64,000 nt of DNA from Incurvaria masculella (GCA_946894095.1 OX335641.1:8946501-9010500); one strand, 5' to 3'. Shown: positions 43,316-55,461, counted from the stretch's first letter. The notes: generated from the letters alone by a model not told the origin. Numbers and translations: made by a program.

Positions 43316-44180
43316 GCGTCTCATGATATCGATTTAATATTGCTAACCCAAGGAATAAGGAATGATGATCTTATATTTGTTAGAATTATATTATTTGTAT
43401 ACTTCAAAATATTTAGCATGCTTTTTAGGCCCGATGTTTACAGCTAACAGATACACCGATGATTTTAGTGATAGACTTTTGATGAATAAATATTTCACAC
43501 ATACACAGACATTCTAATTTCGCTTCGTCTACAGACATACTTTACTACTAATATACAAATAGGCTCTCCTATTGCAGGTTTTACGTAGGTACTTGTCCAT
43601 TACGCAGTATTTCCTGTAATTATTTGCCAACTACTTCTCTGTATATGTATTTCGTTATTATTTTATCAACCATTCGGACTACACATGTCCATACGACACC
43701 CTTCTTAATTTTGATCACAGCATATCTTATTTCAATTGAAGATGCTATTTAAGGCTGTCGTGGACAGGAAATCTAAGATTTGAATATTTTAAGATATGCA
43801 TTCTTTATCCATTGGCCAAAGCACAATTTTGCACGGCGACTGCCATTAAACTAGCGAAAACATCTTCCCAGACTCTAAAATTTCGCTACCCCAACGTTAT
43901 CAGATTGTAATAAAATATGTTTTTCGCTTCATTCTATGTCAGTATCTACTGATTGTTATGAAAATATATCTTTTCAGTAATAAAAAAATCTAAAATTAAC
44001 TTAAAAGTGATAACTTTTTTACAATGTTTATTAGCCAATATTTTCCCATCTAAAAAAAATATTTATAAAAAAAAATACAGACGTAGACTTTGACAATATA
44101 TTTTTAAATGCAAAAATTTAAAAACCTAGTAACATATTTAGAGCATGTAAATAGTTATCGCGTAGTATATGGAATTGACT
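43316..44180. other. Intergenic stretch with no supported gene
   Basis: AT-rich. A short repeat at 43805-43870 pairs with 37569-37650. Confidence 0.4.
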
Positions 44181-44183
44181 CTC

Positions 44184-44315
44184 TTAACCACGAAGATTGA
44201 ATGGACACAAATGAATGTGTGAATAAAATATTTCCGTGTGAGTCGATCCTAAACTGCGGCGTGCACTTATCGGGGATCGGATCGCCGCCGCCGCGCCGCC
44301 GCCATTTTCCGACAT
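44184..44315 (-). CDS. Candidate 5' coding segment on a GC-rich island, unidentified
   Basis: On the minus strand an ATG in AAAAAAATGTCGG opens 43 codons starting MSENGGGAAAAIRSPISARR, within a (GCC)n-rich island. It stays open to a possible weak donor (GTTAAG) and then a stop at 44184. It could be the first exon of a gene or chance GC-rich sequence. No partner exon was found. The plus strand at 44426-44632 also has a short ORF with a hydrophobic start, which I do not support. Confidence 0.22.
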   Translation of the reverse strand: MSENGGGAAAAIRSPISARRSLGSTHTEIFYSHIHLCPFNLRG

Positions 44316-44980
44316 TTTTTTAAAGCGATCCGGCATTTTTTCTATATTTTTTCAATGCATAGCACGCCACACAGACGCCGACAGACAGATAAGGATAGTT
44401 TGCAATGAATAAATATTAAAAATCCATGGAAAACGTTGCAATAATTGCTCTTATTTATGCGTTGTTTTATTTTGTTCCGCTTTTTTGTACTGTGAGCTCT
44501 TTATCGGGTCCCTACTGGATGAACTGCCTATTACAAAAATATGTACTTACAAGCTGCGCGCGCATGCTAGGTCTATGCTTACAATACGCATACCGCAACT
44601 GTTTCGTGATTGAGTTTTCTAATTTGAAATAGTAGCTCTACATATTTATACTTATTATAAATTATCAAACTATTACTATCATTATAATCACTTAAGAGGC
44701 TTTATAACTTTCACAGAAACTGCGAAAACTATGCTGACCGGCCAGGTGCTTCTTCACACTATGTGATGTGTATGGCTTAGGCTGTATTTTCGGAAAAATA
44801 CCTCATAATCATACACGATCCACCATTTACCGCGACTTAATAAACGATTTACAGAATCAGTTGGTTTTGAATTCAAATAATTTCGACAGTGGCGTCTGCA
44901 TCAGGTCTAAATAGCTGAACCATCCTACAGATGCGTAAAATAAATAATTATATTTGCGTTTTACATAAAACATTTTATAA

Positions 44981-46828
44981 AACGTTTTATATAAAACAAA
45001 ATTCTGGAAAATTATTCGTGAATACTCGGACATACCTACTTTAGGAAACAAGGGACAAAATGAACTTAATGATTTACAGAAAATTAATAACATTAATCAG
45101 TATTTTGCCCATATTGGTCAGAATCTGGCTGCTGACCTTTTAAGTAAAAATAGTAAAAGTATTCCAGACTTAGTCAGAATGTCAAATGGTACGCCCGCGC
45201 CTCATTCAATGTTTCTCTTTCCATGTTCACAAGATGAAATTAATATTATTATAAAAAGCATAAAACAAAATAGTTCTCCTGGAATCGACACTATTTCGGC
45301 CAAATTAATAAAAATTATCAAGGACCACATATTAAAACCACTAACCCACTTATGCAATATGAGCTTATCGACGGGTATTTTCCCAGATTCCTTCAAACAA
45401 GCACTAGTTGTTCCATTACATAAAGGGGGAGATTGTTTAGAGTATTCCAATTACCGCCCAATATCACTTTTAAGCGTGTTTTCTAAAATTTTAGAAAAGG
45501 TAATGAAGGTTCGATTAGTAAGATTTCTTGACCGTACTGATCAGCTCTCAAGCAACCAATATGGTTTTAGAACAGGGCGGAATACAGAAGATGCGCTACT
45601 AGATGTAACTGATTTCCTTTCCATTAATTTGGACACAGCCCAAAAATGCTTAGGTATTTTTCTAGATCTTTCTAAGGCCTTTGATACAATTTCCATCCCA
45701 CTATTACTAGCGAAGTTAGAGTCTATGGGTATTCGTGGAATAGCATTGAAGTGGTTCGAGAACTATTTGAGCGCCAGGTCACAAAAAATCAAAGGTGATG
45801 GGATCTACTCTGAAGCCCTATCTATAAACTATGGAGTTCCCCAGGGTAGTATTTTGGGGCCAATACTATTTTTGATATATATTAACGGCCTGTGCAGCAC
45901 AAAACTGAGTAATGGAAAAATAGTCACTTTTGCAGATGATACGGTTTTGTTATTTAGAGGGAACGATTGGGATGAAGTTTTTAAATCTGCACAGTTTGGC
46001 CTTAATAAAACTCTACAGTGGTTAAATAATAACATACTCACATTAAATAGCGCAAAAACTAAATATATTACGTTCTCCATTACGCAACGCAGTCAGCCAA
46101 AAAAACCTTACAATCTTCTCGTACATACTTCTTCATGCATAGAACTTTCGTGTCACACAGTTTCAAACAAATGTAGCTGCGTGACATTGGAGCGTGCAAC
46201 AACTATACGATACTTGGGTGTAATCATCGATGAATGTTTAACTTGGAGGCCGCACACTGAGATACTCGCTGCTCGAGTTCGGAAACTTATTTACTTTTTC
46301 AGGCAGTTGCGCGAGATCGTTGACCCAGCTCTTGCAAGATCTGTGTACTTCGCTCTTTGCCATTCCCTTATTACATATAACATCTTGGGTTGGGGAGGAG
46401 CAGCGGAGTCCATACTCAATCCTGTATCGAGAGCTCAAAAGGCTGTATTGAGGGTGTTACACAACAAGCCCTTTAGGCACTCGTCTGACCTTCTCTTTAG
46501 AGAGTACAAATTATTGGATGTCAGGCAAACTTATATGACGAAACTAGTGGATTATTACCGAACACACACACATCTTCAGGTACATGCCACTCACACTTAT
46601 ACCACGAGACACAGACAGAATTTAAACTTGTGCACAACACCAACAAACACTGCTTTTGGGCAAAGATTTCACTCATTTTTGGGGCCGAGGTTATTTAACA
46701 ATATTACAGATATAATAAAACCTAGTTTAAATTTAAATAAAAAAGCATTTAAAAAGAATCTTCAGAAGTACTTCATAGAATTAGGTCGATTGGAATGTGA
46801 AAAATTATTAACAAACATTTTAATTTAG
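44981..46828 (+). CDS. Jockey-like LINE, reverse transcriptase ORF (5'-truncated, RT intact)
   Basis: ORF2 C-terminal part of a non-LTR retrotransposon. The frame is open from about 44981 (residues FWKIIREYSD), with the first internal Met at 45179 and 549 residues from there. RT signatures are in order: LVVPLHKGGD and SNYRPISLLS (about 77-99), motif A LGIFLDLSKAFDT (about 158-170), motif B GVPQGSILGPILFLIYIN (219-236), catalytic FADDT (251-255), and YLGVIIDECLTWRPH downstream. No frameshift or internal stop is seen, so the copy is young, but the apurinic-type endonuclease domain is missing, so it could not move by itself. It stops where the matching 5' part would begin, as in abortive reverse transcription. 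Clade (jockey) is judged from motif style only. Confidence 0.93.
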   Translation, partial: NVLYKTKFWKIIREYSDIPTLGNKGQNELNDLQKINNINQYFAHIGQNLAADLLSKNSKSIPDLVRMSNGTPAPHSMFLFPCSQDEINIIIKSIKQNSSPGIDTISAKLIKIIKDHILKPLTHLCNMSLSTGIFPDSFKQALVVPLHKGGDCLEYSNYRPISLLSVFSKILEKVMKVRLVRFLDRTDQLSSNQYGFRTGRNTEDALLDVTDFLSINLDTAQKCLGIFLDLSKAFDTISIPLLLAKLESMGIRGIALKWFENYLSARSQKIKGDGIYSEALSINYGVPQGSILGPILFLIYINGLCSTKLSNGKIVTFADDTVLLFRGNDWDEVFKSAQFGLNKTLQWLNNNILTLNSAKTKYITFSITQRSQPKKPYNLLVHTSSCIELSCHTVSNKCSCVTLERATTIRYLGVIIDECLTWRPHTEILAARVRKLIYFFRQLREIVDPALARSVYFALCHSLITYNILGWGGAAESILNPVSRAQKAVLRVLHNKPFRHSSDLLFREYKLLDVRQTYMTKLVDYYRTHTHLQVHATHTYTTRHRQNLNLCTTPTNTAFGQRFHSFLGPRLFNNITDIIKPSLNLNKKAFKKNLQKYFIELGRLECEKLLTNILI

Positions 46829-47076
46829 ATACATTTTATGTAGTGCTTGTATGTGTGTAATATGTTAAGTCATTAATATCACTTTATTACTTATTAATAA
46901 AGTACTTAAGAGTATCGATCATAAGTAATTAAAAGAACCTGCGTTAAAAAAACCTAGCCATCGCAATACAGGCTAAGCCTGAAACGAATTTTAGATCGCT
47001 AAGAATTGTAATTAAAGGTGTACTTACTCTTTTTCTTATAATTGTATTAAAGTTTTTTGAATTTGAATTTGAATTG
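46829..47076 (+). mobile_element. 3' UTR and tail of the jockey-like LINE
   Basis: Follows the RT ORF and ends with TTGAATTTGAATTTGAATTG, a simple-repeat tail typical of these LINEs in Lepidoptera. It includes TTATTAATAAAGT palindromic sequence. Confidence 0.7.
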
Positions 47077-47150
47077 TAGATCAGCAGTTTTTAATACGAC
47101 GTGAAGAACCGATGCCACCTGTTGATGACTCCTAGCTCCCATTTATTTAC

Positions 47151-47297
47151 CTTAGCTTGGCTTTCTCCTCAACGTGGCGTACGATGTTTGGGCCATGAGT
47201 GAATATCTTCGTAGTCGTCAATACCCAGACTTGTACCCTGGAAGGCAGGAGCCGCAGTGATCGGCGTTCATGCTCAGGTGAAAACTGGTCCAATGGG
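47151..47297 (-). CDS. Candidate coding exon (minus strand), unidentified protein
   Basis: On the minus strand a strong acceptor (TTTTTTATGTTTTCAG) and a donor (CTAAG/GTAAAT) bound 147 nt. One frame is open throughout: one base, 48 codons, two bases. The peptide begins PLDQFSPEHERRSLRLLPS and ends VRHVEEKAKL. Another frame gives DHCGSCLPGYKSGY before a stop and looks EGF-like, so the reading frame is not certain. The two-base end phase matches the one-base start at 10639-10822, 36 kb away across the TipE-family pair. The protein is not recognised. Confidence 0.4.
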
Positions 47298-48035
47298 CTG
47301 AAAACATAAAAAATAGCTTCATAAATGGATCTTTAAATGTCTGAAATATAATTTAAAAGAAAAACAAGAAGACTGCGCGGCAAAATCTACGTAAACTTAA
47401 CGTAAATCCAAGTGTTTATGAAAAGGAATTTTTAAATCTAGTTAATACTTAAATGAAAATTTGTAAGATTTAGTAAAAGAGTGAATTTTACAAGTTCCGA
47501 AATTATAACATATAGCACAAAACAATCAGAGGAGAGTCATAAGAGCTGATTTAAATAAAAACTAAAACTGCATTGTTCGATTTTTTGAGAATTATTTAAT
47601 TTAGTTTGGAATCGTACTATTTGATTATGTAAAAAAAAAAAAACGCAGCCTGTATTATGGCTTCAACCAATGGTGTCGCTTATAACTAATACATTCTGTG
47701 AAGTAATGTCAAATGCCTAACTAAAGGGCTTATTTTTTATCAAAATATGTACTTTATTTTTCTTACATTAATTAGGTTAACTAAGGCTGGAGTGTACCAT
47801 CTCTGGTCGATGTTACATATATTATAGATCTATCTTGTTTCTTCTTCAGGCGAAAATTGAGAACGGATTCACAGAGTTTATTCCTAAGGAGCGACACTAT
47901 TAGCTGGGTCCGTAATACAGGGTGCGTTATTTTTCTCAAAATCAACAGTGTCGATTCCTGGTTAGAAAAAATATAAATTTTATAAAATCGAATAATTTAG
48001 TTATAGTTTTAATCAAAATGGACCCGGCGCCTCCA
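47298..48035. other. Intergenic stretch with no supported gene
   Basis: AT-rich, nothing recognised. Confidence 0.35.
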
Positions 48036-48037
48036 CC

Positions 48038-48305
48038 AATGTCACGTCGTGGCGTGCTCGGGGGTGGCGTAGCTCAGTGAAACGTATTAAAACATGGGGA
48101 ACCAGAACTTTATTTTGGAAAAAACTTATTTTTATCTAAAAACAAAACTCTCTCAGATCAGCTTTTCTAGTCCCTCCTTCGAACACGGAACTGTCATTTT
48201 CAAACTATTCTATTTTATTTTTATGTGCATGGCCTGGTATGACACTCACATAACTCCTTTGAGTGTTTTTTCTTATACTTCGGATCTGACCATGAAGGCA
48301 CACTT
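48038..48305 (+). repeat. Uninterrupted partner of the repeat at 7308-8880
   Basis: Same order of motifs: GTCACGTCGTGGCGTGCTCG, GGGGAACCAGAACTTTATTT, ACTCTCTCAGATCAGCTTTT, ATGTGCATGGCCTGGTATGA, CCATGAAGGC. It serves as the empty site that defines the LINE insertion in the other copy. Confidence 0.8.
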
Positions 48306-51300
48306 GGATAATTTAACCTGGATATAAAATTGATTGTTCCCAATCATGGAGGTCAAGAAATGATATTCCTCACCTCCATGGTCCCAATAGCTTCATTCTT
48401 ACTGCCGCGCACCGGCATATTCAACATTTCGTGTCTATTTTATTATCCGTTGGGGAAGTACCTTGTTAGAAGCCAACCTTGAGGGCAATATCTGTGTCAT
48501 GGAAAAAAGGATTTTTCAGTAAAACTAAAAAAAAAGTCGACGCGAAGTTACTTTTGTAAATATTTAGAAAAAAAGATCACAAAAGGAAAAAATATCGACC
48601 TGAAAAAAACCTGAGCTTGATCTTTTGACGTAACATTTCTTGGAATAAAAACCATTTGGAGGGATTTTTCAGATATATATCCCCAAATCTTTATTTTTTA
48701 TCTTTAGGTAGGTATGGAGTTAGGTTATTTCAATTTTTATTTTTCTACGCATTTGCCTTATTATCACAAAAGTACGGAAACAAAATACAACGCCAAATCA
48801 CGGCTCAAATTTAAAATACCATTCCCTAAGTATATTTCAAAACCTTATCTAATATCTCGATAAAACACGTAATTGCAGACGCCATTCGTGTAAAAAATAT
48901 CTTTAAAAAGAAAGCAAAAAACATATCTGAGGCCATCATTAAAATGAATTATCTACACATGTATTAACTCTTTTCCCTGCACACATGCACAGATCATGCG
49001 GGTAGAATAAACTCAATTCCAATTTCAAAAATTCCAAAAAGCCTATATCATTTCAGCGCAAAAGTAATCCTGCCCTGTTTGACGAGTCGGCCTTTTCATA
49101 TATTTTGAACGTAATGTTTGCAGCTCGAGGGAACTAGTAGGATTAAAAAACTGCATAATCTCTAAATTAAAATTTCTCACTCCCGAGAAGGACAGCGACT
49201 CTACTAAGTCAACATACTAAGCGGCAAAACGAGACCACTGCATTTTCTTGGAGTCGCCATGAACATTTCCGGTTTTGGCCAATACGGAGGCCGTATACGC
49301 GAAGGGGAGGAGTTTAAAACGGACATAGGCGTGGTCTAGGTAGTCCATGACGTGTGCGGGAATTCCTCATTCAAATTGTTGTTGGCTGTGCGGTAAAGTT
49401 GCATTTTTGTTTATGTTTGTATTTCCATTTTGGTTGCAGTTTTCAAAATGTTTATAGACGTATAGGTATTCTTTGGCATATTTGGAGTAAAAACTTTTTG
49501 TTATTTAAGCGATTCCTACACAAAACATATACTAATAATAATAACGTTTATTGCACGATAGAGTGTACAAAAGGTAGAACTTAATGCCTAAAGTCATTTT
49601 CTACCAGCCTTCCTTACAATATTGAGAAGAGAAAATATATGGGGAGGGGATTTTTTAAGTCGCACGACAAAATATTATCTACAGATTTTGCTCTAAGGAA
49701 TATCTGGTTAACGTTTGGAGTTTAAGACCGTTAATACTCCGTATATTTATGTCCGTCTGTTGCTGAGTAGATTTTAATGAGATACAATATATCTTTCATT
49801 GCACGGAATACCTGAGCATTTAAATATACAAATACAAATAAAATCTTGCAAACTACATTTGTATTATTATATATATAAATAAAAAAAAAATAATAAAAAA
49901 AAAATAATTACATGGTACATTTTTCAAGTGTGGCTTCAAATTTGGAACTATAATAAATTCCGAAAAAAAATCGAAAAGGAGTAATACCCAATTTTGATAA
50001 AAACAAAAAAATGCATTACTCGATTTTTTTTTAATATTTTTTCTGGCCATTAATTTAATCCGTTGATTTTGAAACTATAGTGAATTCTGTTATTGCACCA
50101 AATAGACGAATATTTTTTAATAAATATACTTTTTCTATATAATCTTTGCAATACATTTTTGAAGACTTATAATTAATTAGTGTCCCAAATTATTTTGTGT
50201 ATTTTGCACCTACTATAAACTTTCTATGATTTGGACGGCATCAGAACTCTGAGGACAGCCCTCTGTGATTTTTTTTTTTATTTTGTTTATTTTTTTACAT
50301 TTGTCCAATCCGTTTTATACATACATTTAATCGGCATACGTAAAGAATGTAAATGGTTACAAACCAAATATTTATTTAGGAAAGTACTTACCAAAACCAT
50401 GGTATTTTATTTTGGTCAAAGTTCATTTAATATGAGCGTTTTCAAAAACCAATAAGTCTATCGAGCATGGTAACGGTGACGGAATTAATTATAATATCAA
50501 ATATTGCTATACTAGATCAATTAACATAGTGATAGTCAGTAAAACTATCGTTACAAAACAACCATATTGTCTAACTATTTTTAAAAAGGCGGGTTTATTA
50601 CACCCGTCAAACAGTCAGTGAAAGAAGTGAAACTTTAAATTTCTTAAATTTTCAGGAACTGCAGATGAGCCGTATCGCTGTTTTTTATGTAGGTATACAT
50701 ATAATCTCAATATTTAAGTAACAATTATCATTCCTTGGTTGTTTTTCTAGATTGTGTAGATATTAAATCCTCTCTATCTCCCTACACTCCCCTCGAGCGC
50801 GGTTACACAGCCGCGCAGGCGCAATCAGATGGATCGGAGAGCGCATTCTATCCGCAATAGAGATGTGATATTCTTTGCATTCTGCATTTAGTGAAGCGAC
50901 AAACTCGTTATAGTATAGTTAGCAAGAATATATTCGATAGTTCAGATATTTTTTTTTATTTCTCTTCCTACAAGCCAGGGCAAAAAGGATTAGTCTTCAA
51001 TATAATTATTCTTGAATTAAGATTTACATAACCATTAATTAGTAGGATCAAGTAAATAGTGAAAAAAATCTATGTACTTTCACTAAATTTCAATTACTTT
51101 TAGAGTAAATAAATCGTTCCTGGTTTTTGCCTGTGTATATCGCAGTACTGTCTTTAGCTTTCGAAGGAATTTTCATGGTGTAAATAGCTTTATTTCTCCT
51201 GAATACCGCTCCCGATTTCATCAACACATGTTATCCCTCCACGATCTAGCGATGACTTCCTATCCTTTCAATTGCCCAGCATACGACTTCTTTATTTTCT

Positions 51301-52370
51301 AACTCCTTTATTATTAACGTAGTCCATCTGTGAAACTTGTTGCCGACCTTTGGGTTGAGTCATGGAACAGGAAATATATATTCACCACTTACTGCGTTGT
51401 TCTAAATTATTATGTTTTTTTAAGTAATAGGTTACTTTAAAAAACTGTTTTTTTTTGCTCCTAAATTATGGAACATATTTCTATGTTATAAACATATGAG
51501 ATACAATGTGAATATAAGATTCTTTGGGTAGTATTATTGTAGTGTTGTACTGTTCCATGCATTTGTATTTTTTTTTGTTGAACAATAAATGATTTCTTCA
51601 TTTATTCTTTTATTCATACACCCACTCAATATCTAAACATCTCTATGAAAACAGCTAGGGCCTACAAGGAAAAGCACAAACATGTTTCGTTACGTTCATG
51701 TTACGTTAGCACTGGGGGCAATAATAAAGAATTAGCCAAAATTATTGCAGGTAAAATATACGAAAACATCTTAAATTATATTGTGTTTGCATCTAAATGT
51801 GTGGGATATTAATAAACCGGCATAAGAAGTAGAAATGATCATAATTAACATATAGGAGACTGCTGCTTAGAGAAAAGTTCTGTATGGAAATGATAAAAAA
51901 ATAAAATTTATTTCGTTCAAAGACTGGTGGAAGCACCACGCTTGATTTTTAATGCATTCTAGTTTGATTGAGTGCAGATTTTTCAATAGTCAGATAATAA
52001 GCCAGTTAACTATTCGACGGATTTTTTCCGCTTCTGCTTATCCATCCGATATAGTAATTCCATATTTTTATGAGTAAAATTATAGTCAGATAATTGTGAT
52101 AGAAGATATAATTATCCGGCAATGACTATCCGTCTTTTTACCAACGTGAATTTGTACGATAAATAATGTCTGAGGATTCAAAAATCGAAATCTAAAGTAA
52201 ATACGGCCTCGTCGAGACCCTTTTCAATACTAGGACTCCTCGCTCCGCCAACGCTATAAGTGTGTGATGCTATTCAAACAACGGCTCGCACCATGTGATG
52301 CCACCGGTATTTTCCGCATATAAGGCCACACGTTTCATCCTATCTATGTTTTGGCGCCTTAGGAGAAACA
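48306..52370. other. Long AT-rich intergenic stretch
   Basis: No supported gene. It contains a low-complexity A/T tract at 49855-50045 and a GC-richer patch at 50790-50860 with no convincing exon. ORFs of 65-77 codons have no features. Confidence 0.4.
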
Positions 52371-52371
52371 G

Positions 52372-52645
52372 GGGGTCCATTCAGGTAAGAGTGCGTGTCG
52401 GCAGCACCCTCGGCTTCAAAGGCGAGCTGTAGCAATTGACCGGCGATAGCCTATATATTCTATATAGCCTATATGGCAACTTCCGACAAACCCTCTGGAC
52501 TGAGGCTGACATAGCCGTAACTGAAACTAAATCTAATGGAAAGTAGTACTTTCCTACGTCACTTTGATTCAGTTTGCATTGACAAAATATCACTTTTGAC
52601 AGAAGTTAGCACTACTTTCGGTTAGTGTTAGTTCCAGTTGCAAGT
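52372..52645. mobile_element. MITE terminus and a separate small inverted-repeat element
   Basis: GGGGGTCCATTCAGGTAAGA at 52372 is one terminus of the MITE type seen at 35781-36023; the other end is not found. At about 52518-52642 GTAACTGAAACTAAATCTAA with GGAAAGTAGTACT is mirrored by AGTAGTGCT/ACTGGAACTAACACTAACCG on the other strand, giving a short inverted-repeat element. Confidence 0.45.
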
Positions 52646-52659
52646 ATTTATCTCAGCCT

Positions 52660-53590
52660 GAACCTATGGAACATAAATGTTAAGTCCAAGGAGCTTAAGA
52701 TATAACTACAGTCGATAAGGTATATCGAGCTAAGCGCATCCCTAATCCTCGCGCCAGGCGTACGCTCCGTTTGTCACGTTGATTTTATAGCCATCATTAC
52801 ACCTCCTGTGCACATGTTTAATTCCAATATGTTTTATCGAGGTGCGACGAACTATATAATTACGACAGCACTGCTCGCTGAGTATGCAAAGTACGAACTT
52901 TTGGTGTATAATTATTTTGAAATTTTATTATTGCTAGAGATATTGTTGTATCGCACGCGATTTGCGCCACATCAGTGTGTTGTTAATTATCGATTATTGT
53001 TTTTTTTTCCGAGATCTCTTATGTACTTTCTTTTGTTGGTTGTTTTGATTGATGAAACCGACGATAAATATTGCTGGCGTCTATTAAACGTTGGTTAATG
53101 ACTTAATACTATAGAAGTTTGCACTGAAGCTAGACTGCTGAAAATATTTGACTTTCATGAGACGGTTGTGCGGTGCTTCAAAGGCTTTTTGGAAGTTTAC
53201 GCGCATTTAGTTCATTGGAACCAATTAATTCTATAAAACGGAGAATGATACAAAATAAGGTTCATAGTGTACCTGTGCACATAATTCTAAAAACATTTAC
53301 ACTAGATTTAAACATAAATGTATTTATTCAACATTTTAAGGCGAATTTACTTAAAGGAAATAAATATATATTTTTAGACCACGAGTTAATATGGGTCCCT
53401 CATTGGGTGTGCTTCTTTCAACGAGAAAACATTCTCGTTGGCTTCCTTACACCAAAGAATAATCATATCAAATTAATGGTTACAAAATCCTACAATTTAT
53501 GGGAAATTTTAAGACACCTTCCACATCCATATTTCAAAATTGTATCTGATGAATATTTGGTTACTTCCTTCCCTTTCAACTCCTAGCAAG
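52660..53590. other. Unassigned open frames, no supported gene
   Basis: A plus-strand ORF of 137 codons (53173-53586) and one of 96 codons (52808-53098) have AT-driven composition and no recognised domain. The first abuts a LINE remnant and may be decayed repeat. Confidence 0.3.
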
Positions 53591-53599
53591 TTTCCAGGG

Positions 53600-54290
53600 C
53601 AATGTGGTACCTGACCTGTCTTGGAGTATCTGAACCTACTGGGCTGCAACATCTCCAAAGACGTGAGTTTTCGGCTCTTTATTGAACCCAAGGCAAAAAC
53701 TGCATCGCGGAAAATTGGGATCTAATACCGTTGGAGAAGGTTCTTTTCACCGGCACAATTACTTCTTCTTTACAAATCACTCATAATGCCGGTGATAGAA
53801 TATAACTGTTGCCACATTTAAGAAGGTAGTCCCAAGTACCTCCTGGCGTCCTTGGTCTCAATATAGCGCCGAGGAGTCCGTCTCGTTGGTGACCCACAAC
53901 TCACCGCTTTGACCTGGAGTCCCTGCAGTCCATGAGCCATAAACAGTTTGATGGTTCACTCAGTCTGTTCTACAGGTATGTACTATTATGGACGGTGCTC
54001 TGCGGAACTTGCATCCCTTATTCCTCCCCATCCAACCTATACCCGGAGTACCTGCCGCAGAGAATCAGAGCACCCCCTTATAGTTGACAGTAGGCTTTTG
54101 AGAACGAACCGTTTTTCAAACTCATTTCTCTGCCGCACCGCCAGGATATGGAACTGTCTGCCGGCGGGTGTCTTTCTTCAAAGCTTTAACCTAGGAGACT
54201 TCAAATTGTATTTAAACAAACTTGATAGCTCAGACATAGTCCGCAAATCCGCCGGTATGGTGCCTCGCTGAGCGTGGTTTCGCGAGGTGA
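53600..54290 (+). pseudogene. Non-LTR retrotransposon ORF2 C-terminal remnant
   Basis: Broken frames encode typical LINE C-terminal sequence: LLLLYKSLIMPVIEY near 53760, then at about 54003-54271 AELASLIPPHPTYTRSTCR, FSNSFLCRTARIWNCLPAG and a closing FKLYLNKL. Stops and frameshifts interrupt it and the RT core is absent. Dead, 5'-truncated copy. Confidence 0.75.
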
Positions 54291-55290
54291 GGTGGATTTG
54301 GCTTTTCTGAGTTTTGCACCCACAACGGTATTATATATAAAAAAAGTGAATTGAAATAAAGTACTTATTACTACCAAAAACGTAATCATTCCCTTGTTTG
54401 TCAATATACATGAATAAGATACTTGTTAAAATAGCCTTAAGACGTTATTGACCTGGAAAATTTCGTATACTTTCATATGAAGATAAGATGACCACCATGT
54501 ATCAACTTGCCTTGTGATCTTCCCGCTCGACTAAAACAATAATCATACACCGAACAAGTATTCATTCCAAATTCACCTCTATAGATACAATCACAAGGTT
54601 TTAATCAGACTAGGAATAAATTAGCAGATGCATCTGTGTTAGTAATAATGAGAAATAATGACATAATTGCTCTCGGACTCTGCGACGTCTATTTCGTTTC
54701 TAATATAAACTAATTTCTAGTCATATACCACAGTACATGAGATTAAGTATGACGCAGTGAGGTTCTTCATTAGATTATTGACAAGAATACCATTAGTGTT
54801 ATCCCATAAACCCTTGGCTTATCTAGATAATAACTCAAAATAAACATCGACTTCCACAAATATATTTTAATCTCGCGTTGCTTTTTATTCTATATATATT
54901 ATAAAGAATTACATATATTATGGATATATTTTAATTCAATATAGATATTTATTTACGTTTCTTTCAGTATATAATCTGTCAGTACTAAATCATTTACTAT
55001 TATTATTATTATTTGTTGCTACCTAATGAGTTTATTAAATTGTATTTTGTGATATTAAGAAATGTACACATGCATCCAGGATTTTTATTTATTTATTCCC
55101 TAAATTACTTCATTATATCTCAGGAACATTTAATTTAGTTTTCTAAAACGTTTTCTGTGCCTCGCCAATAGGGTAAAATAGTTATAAAATGCTTTTACTA
55201 ATTATTAGTTTTTTGTTTATTTTTTTAATCTGCAATAAACAATATTAAATTAATTTGAGAAACATTTTGAGGACGCTAACATTACTGTTC
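54291..55290. other. AT-rich intergenic stretch
   Basis: Nothing recognised; ATT runs near 54998-55015. Confidence 0.35.
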
Positions 55291-55301
55291 AGATCACTCA
55301 C

Positions 55302-55461
55302 TGTGGCCCATCAAGTGGCGCGACGAATCGGTCAGTCCTTTGATGATAAACCGGAGGTCACTTGTTGAAGCGCCGCCGCCTCCTCCGCCGCAGCCGCGCC
55401 GACTTGTGTCGGCGGGGTGGAGACGGTCCGCGAGACACAGACAACGCATGTCAGCCGTCAT
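55302..55461 (-). CDS. Candidate first coding exon on a GC-rich island, unidentified
   Basis: On the minus strand an ATG at 55461 opens 53 codons plus one base (starting MTADMRCLCLADRLHPADTS, then a glycine run and SDLRFIIKGLTDSSRHL), ending at the consensus donor CACA/GTGAGT. The island is strongly GC-rich in AT-rich DNA. The end phase (one base) does not fit the exon at 47151-47297 in that exon's long frame, so another exon between them, or a separate gene, would be needed. Product unknown. Confidence 0.35.

Noticed and set aside
44426..44632. 68-codon plus-strand ORF with a hydrophobic N-terminus
   Set aside because: It looks like a possible signal peptide, but there is no family match and no transcript-like context.
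44857..46438. Minus-strand ORFs across the LINE
   Set aside because: Antisense shadows of the reverse-transcriptase ORF.
53173..53586. 137-codon plus-strand ORF
   Set aside because: No recognised domain, AT-driven composition, and it abuts a LINE remnant; not enough to call a gene.
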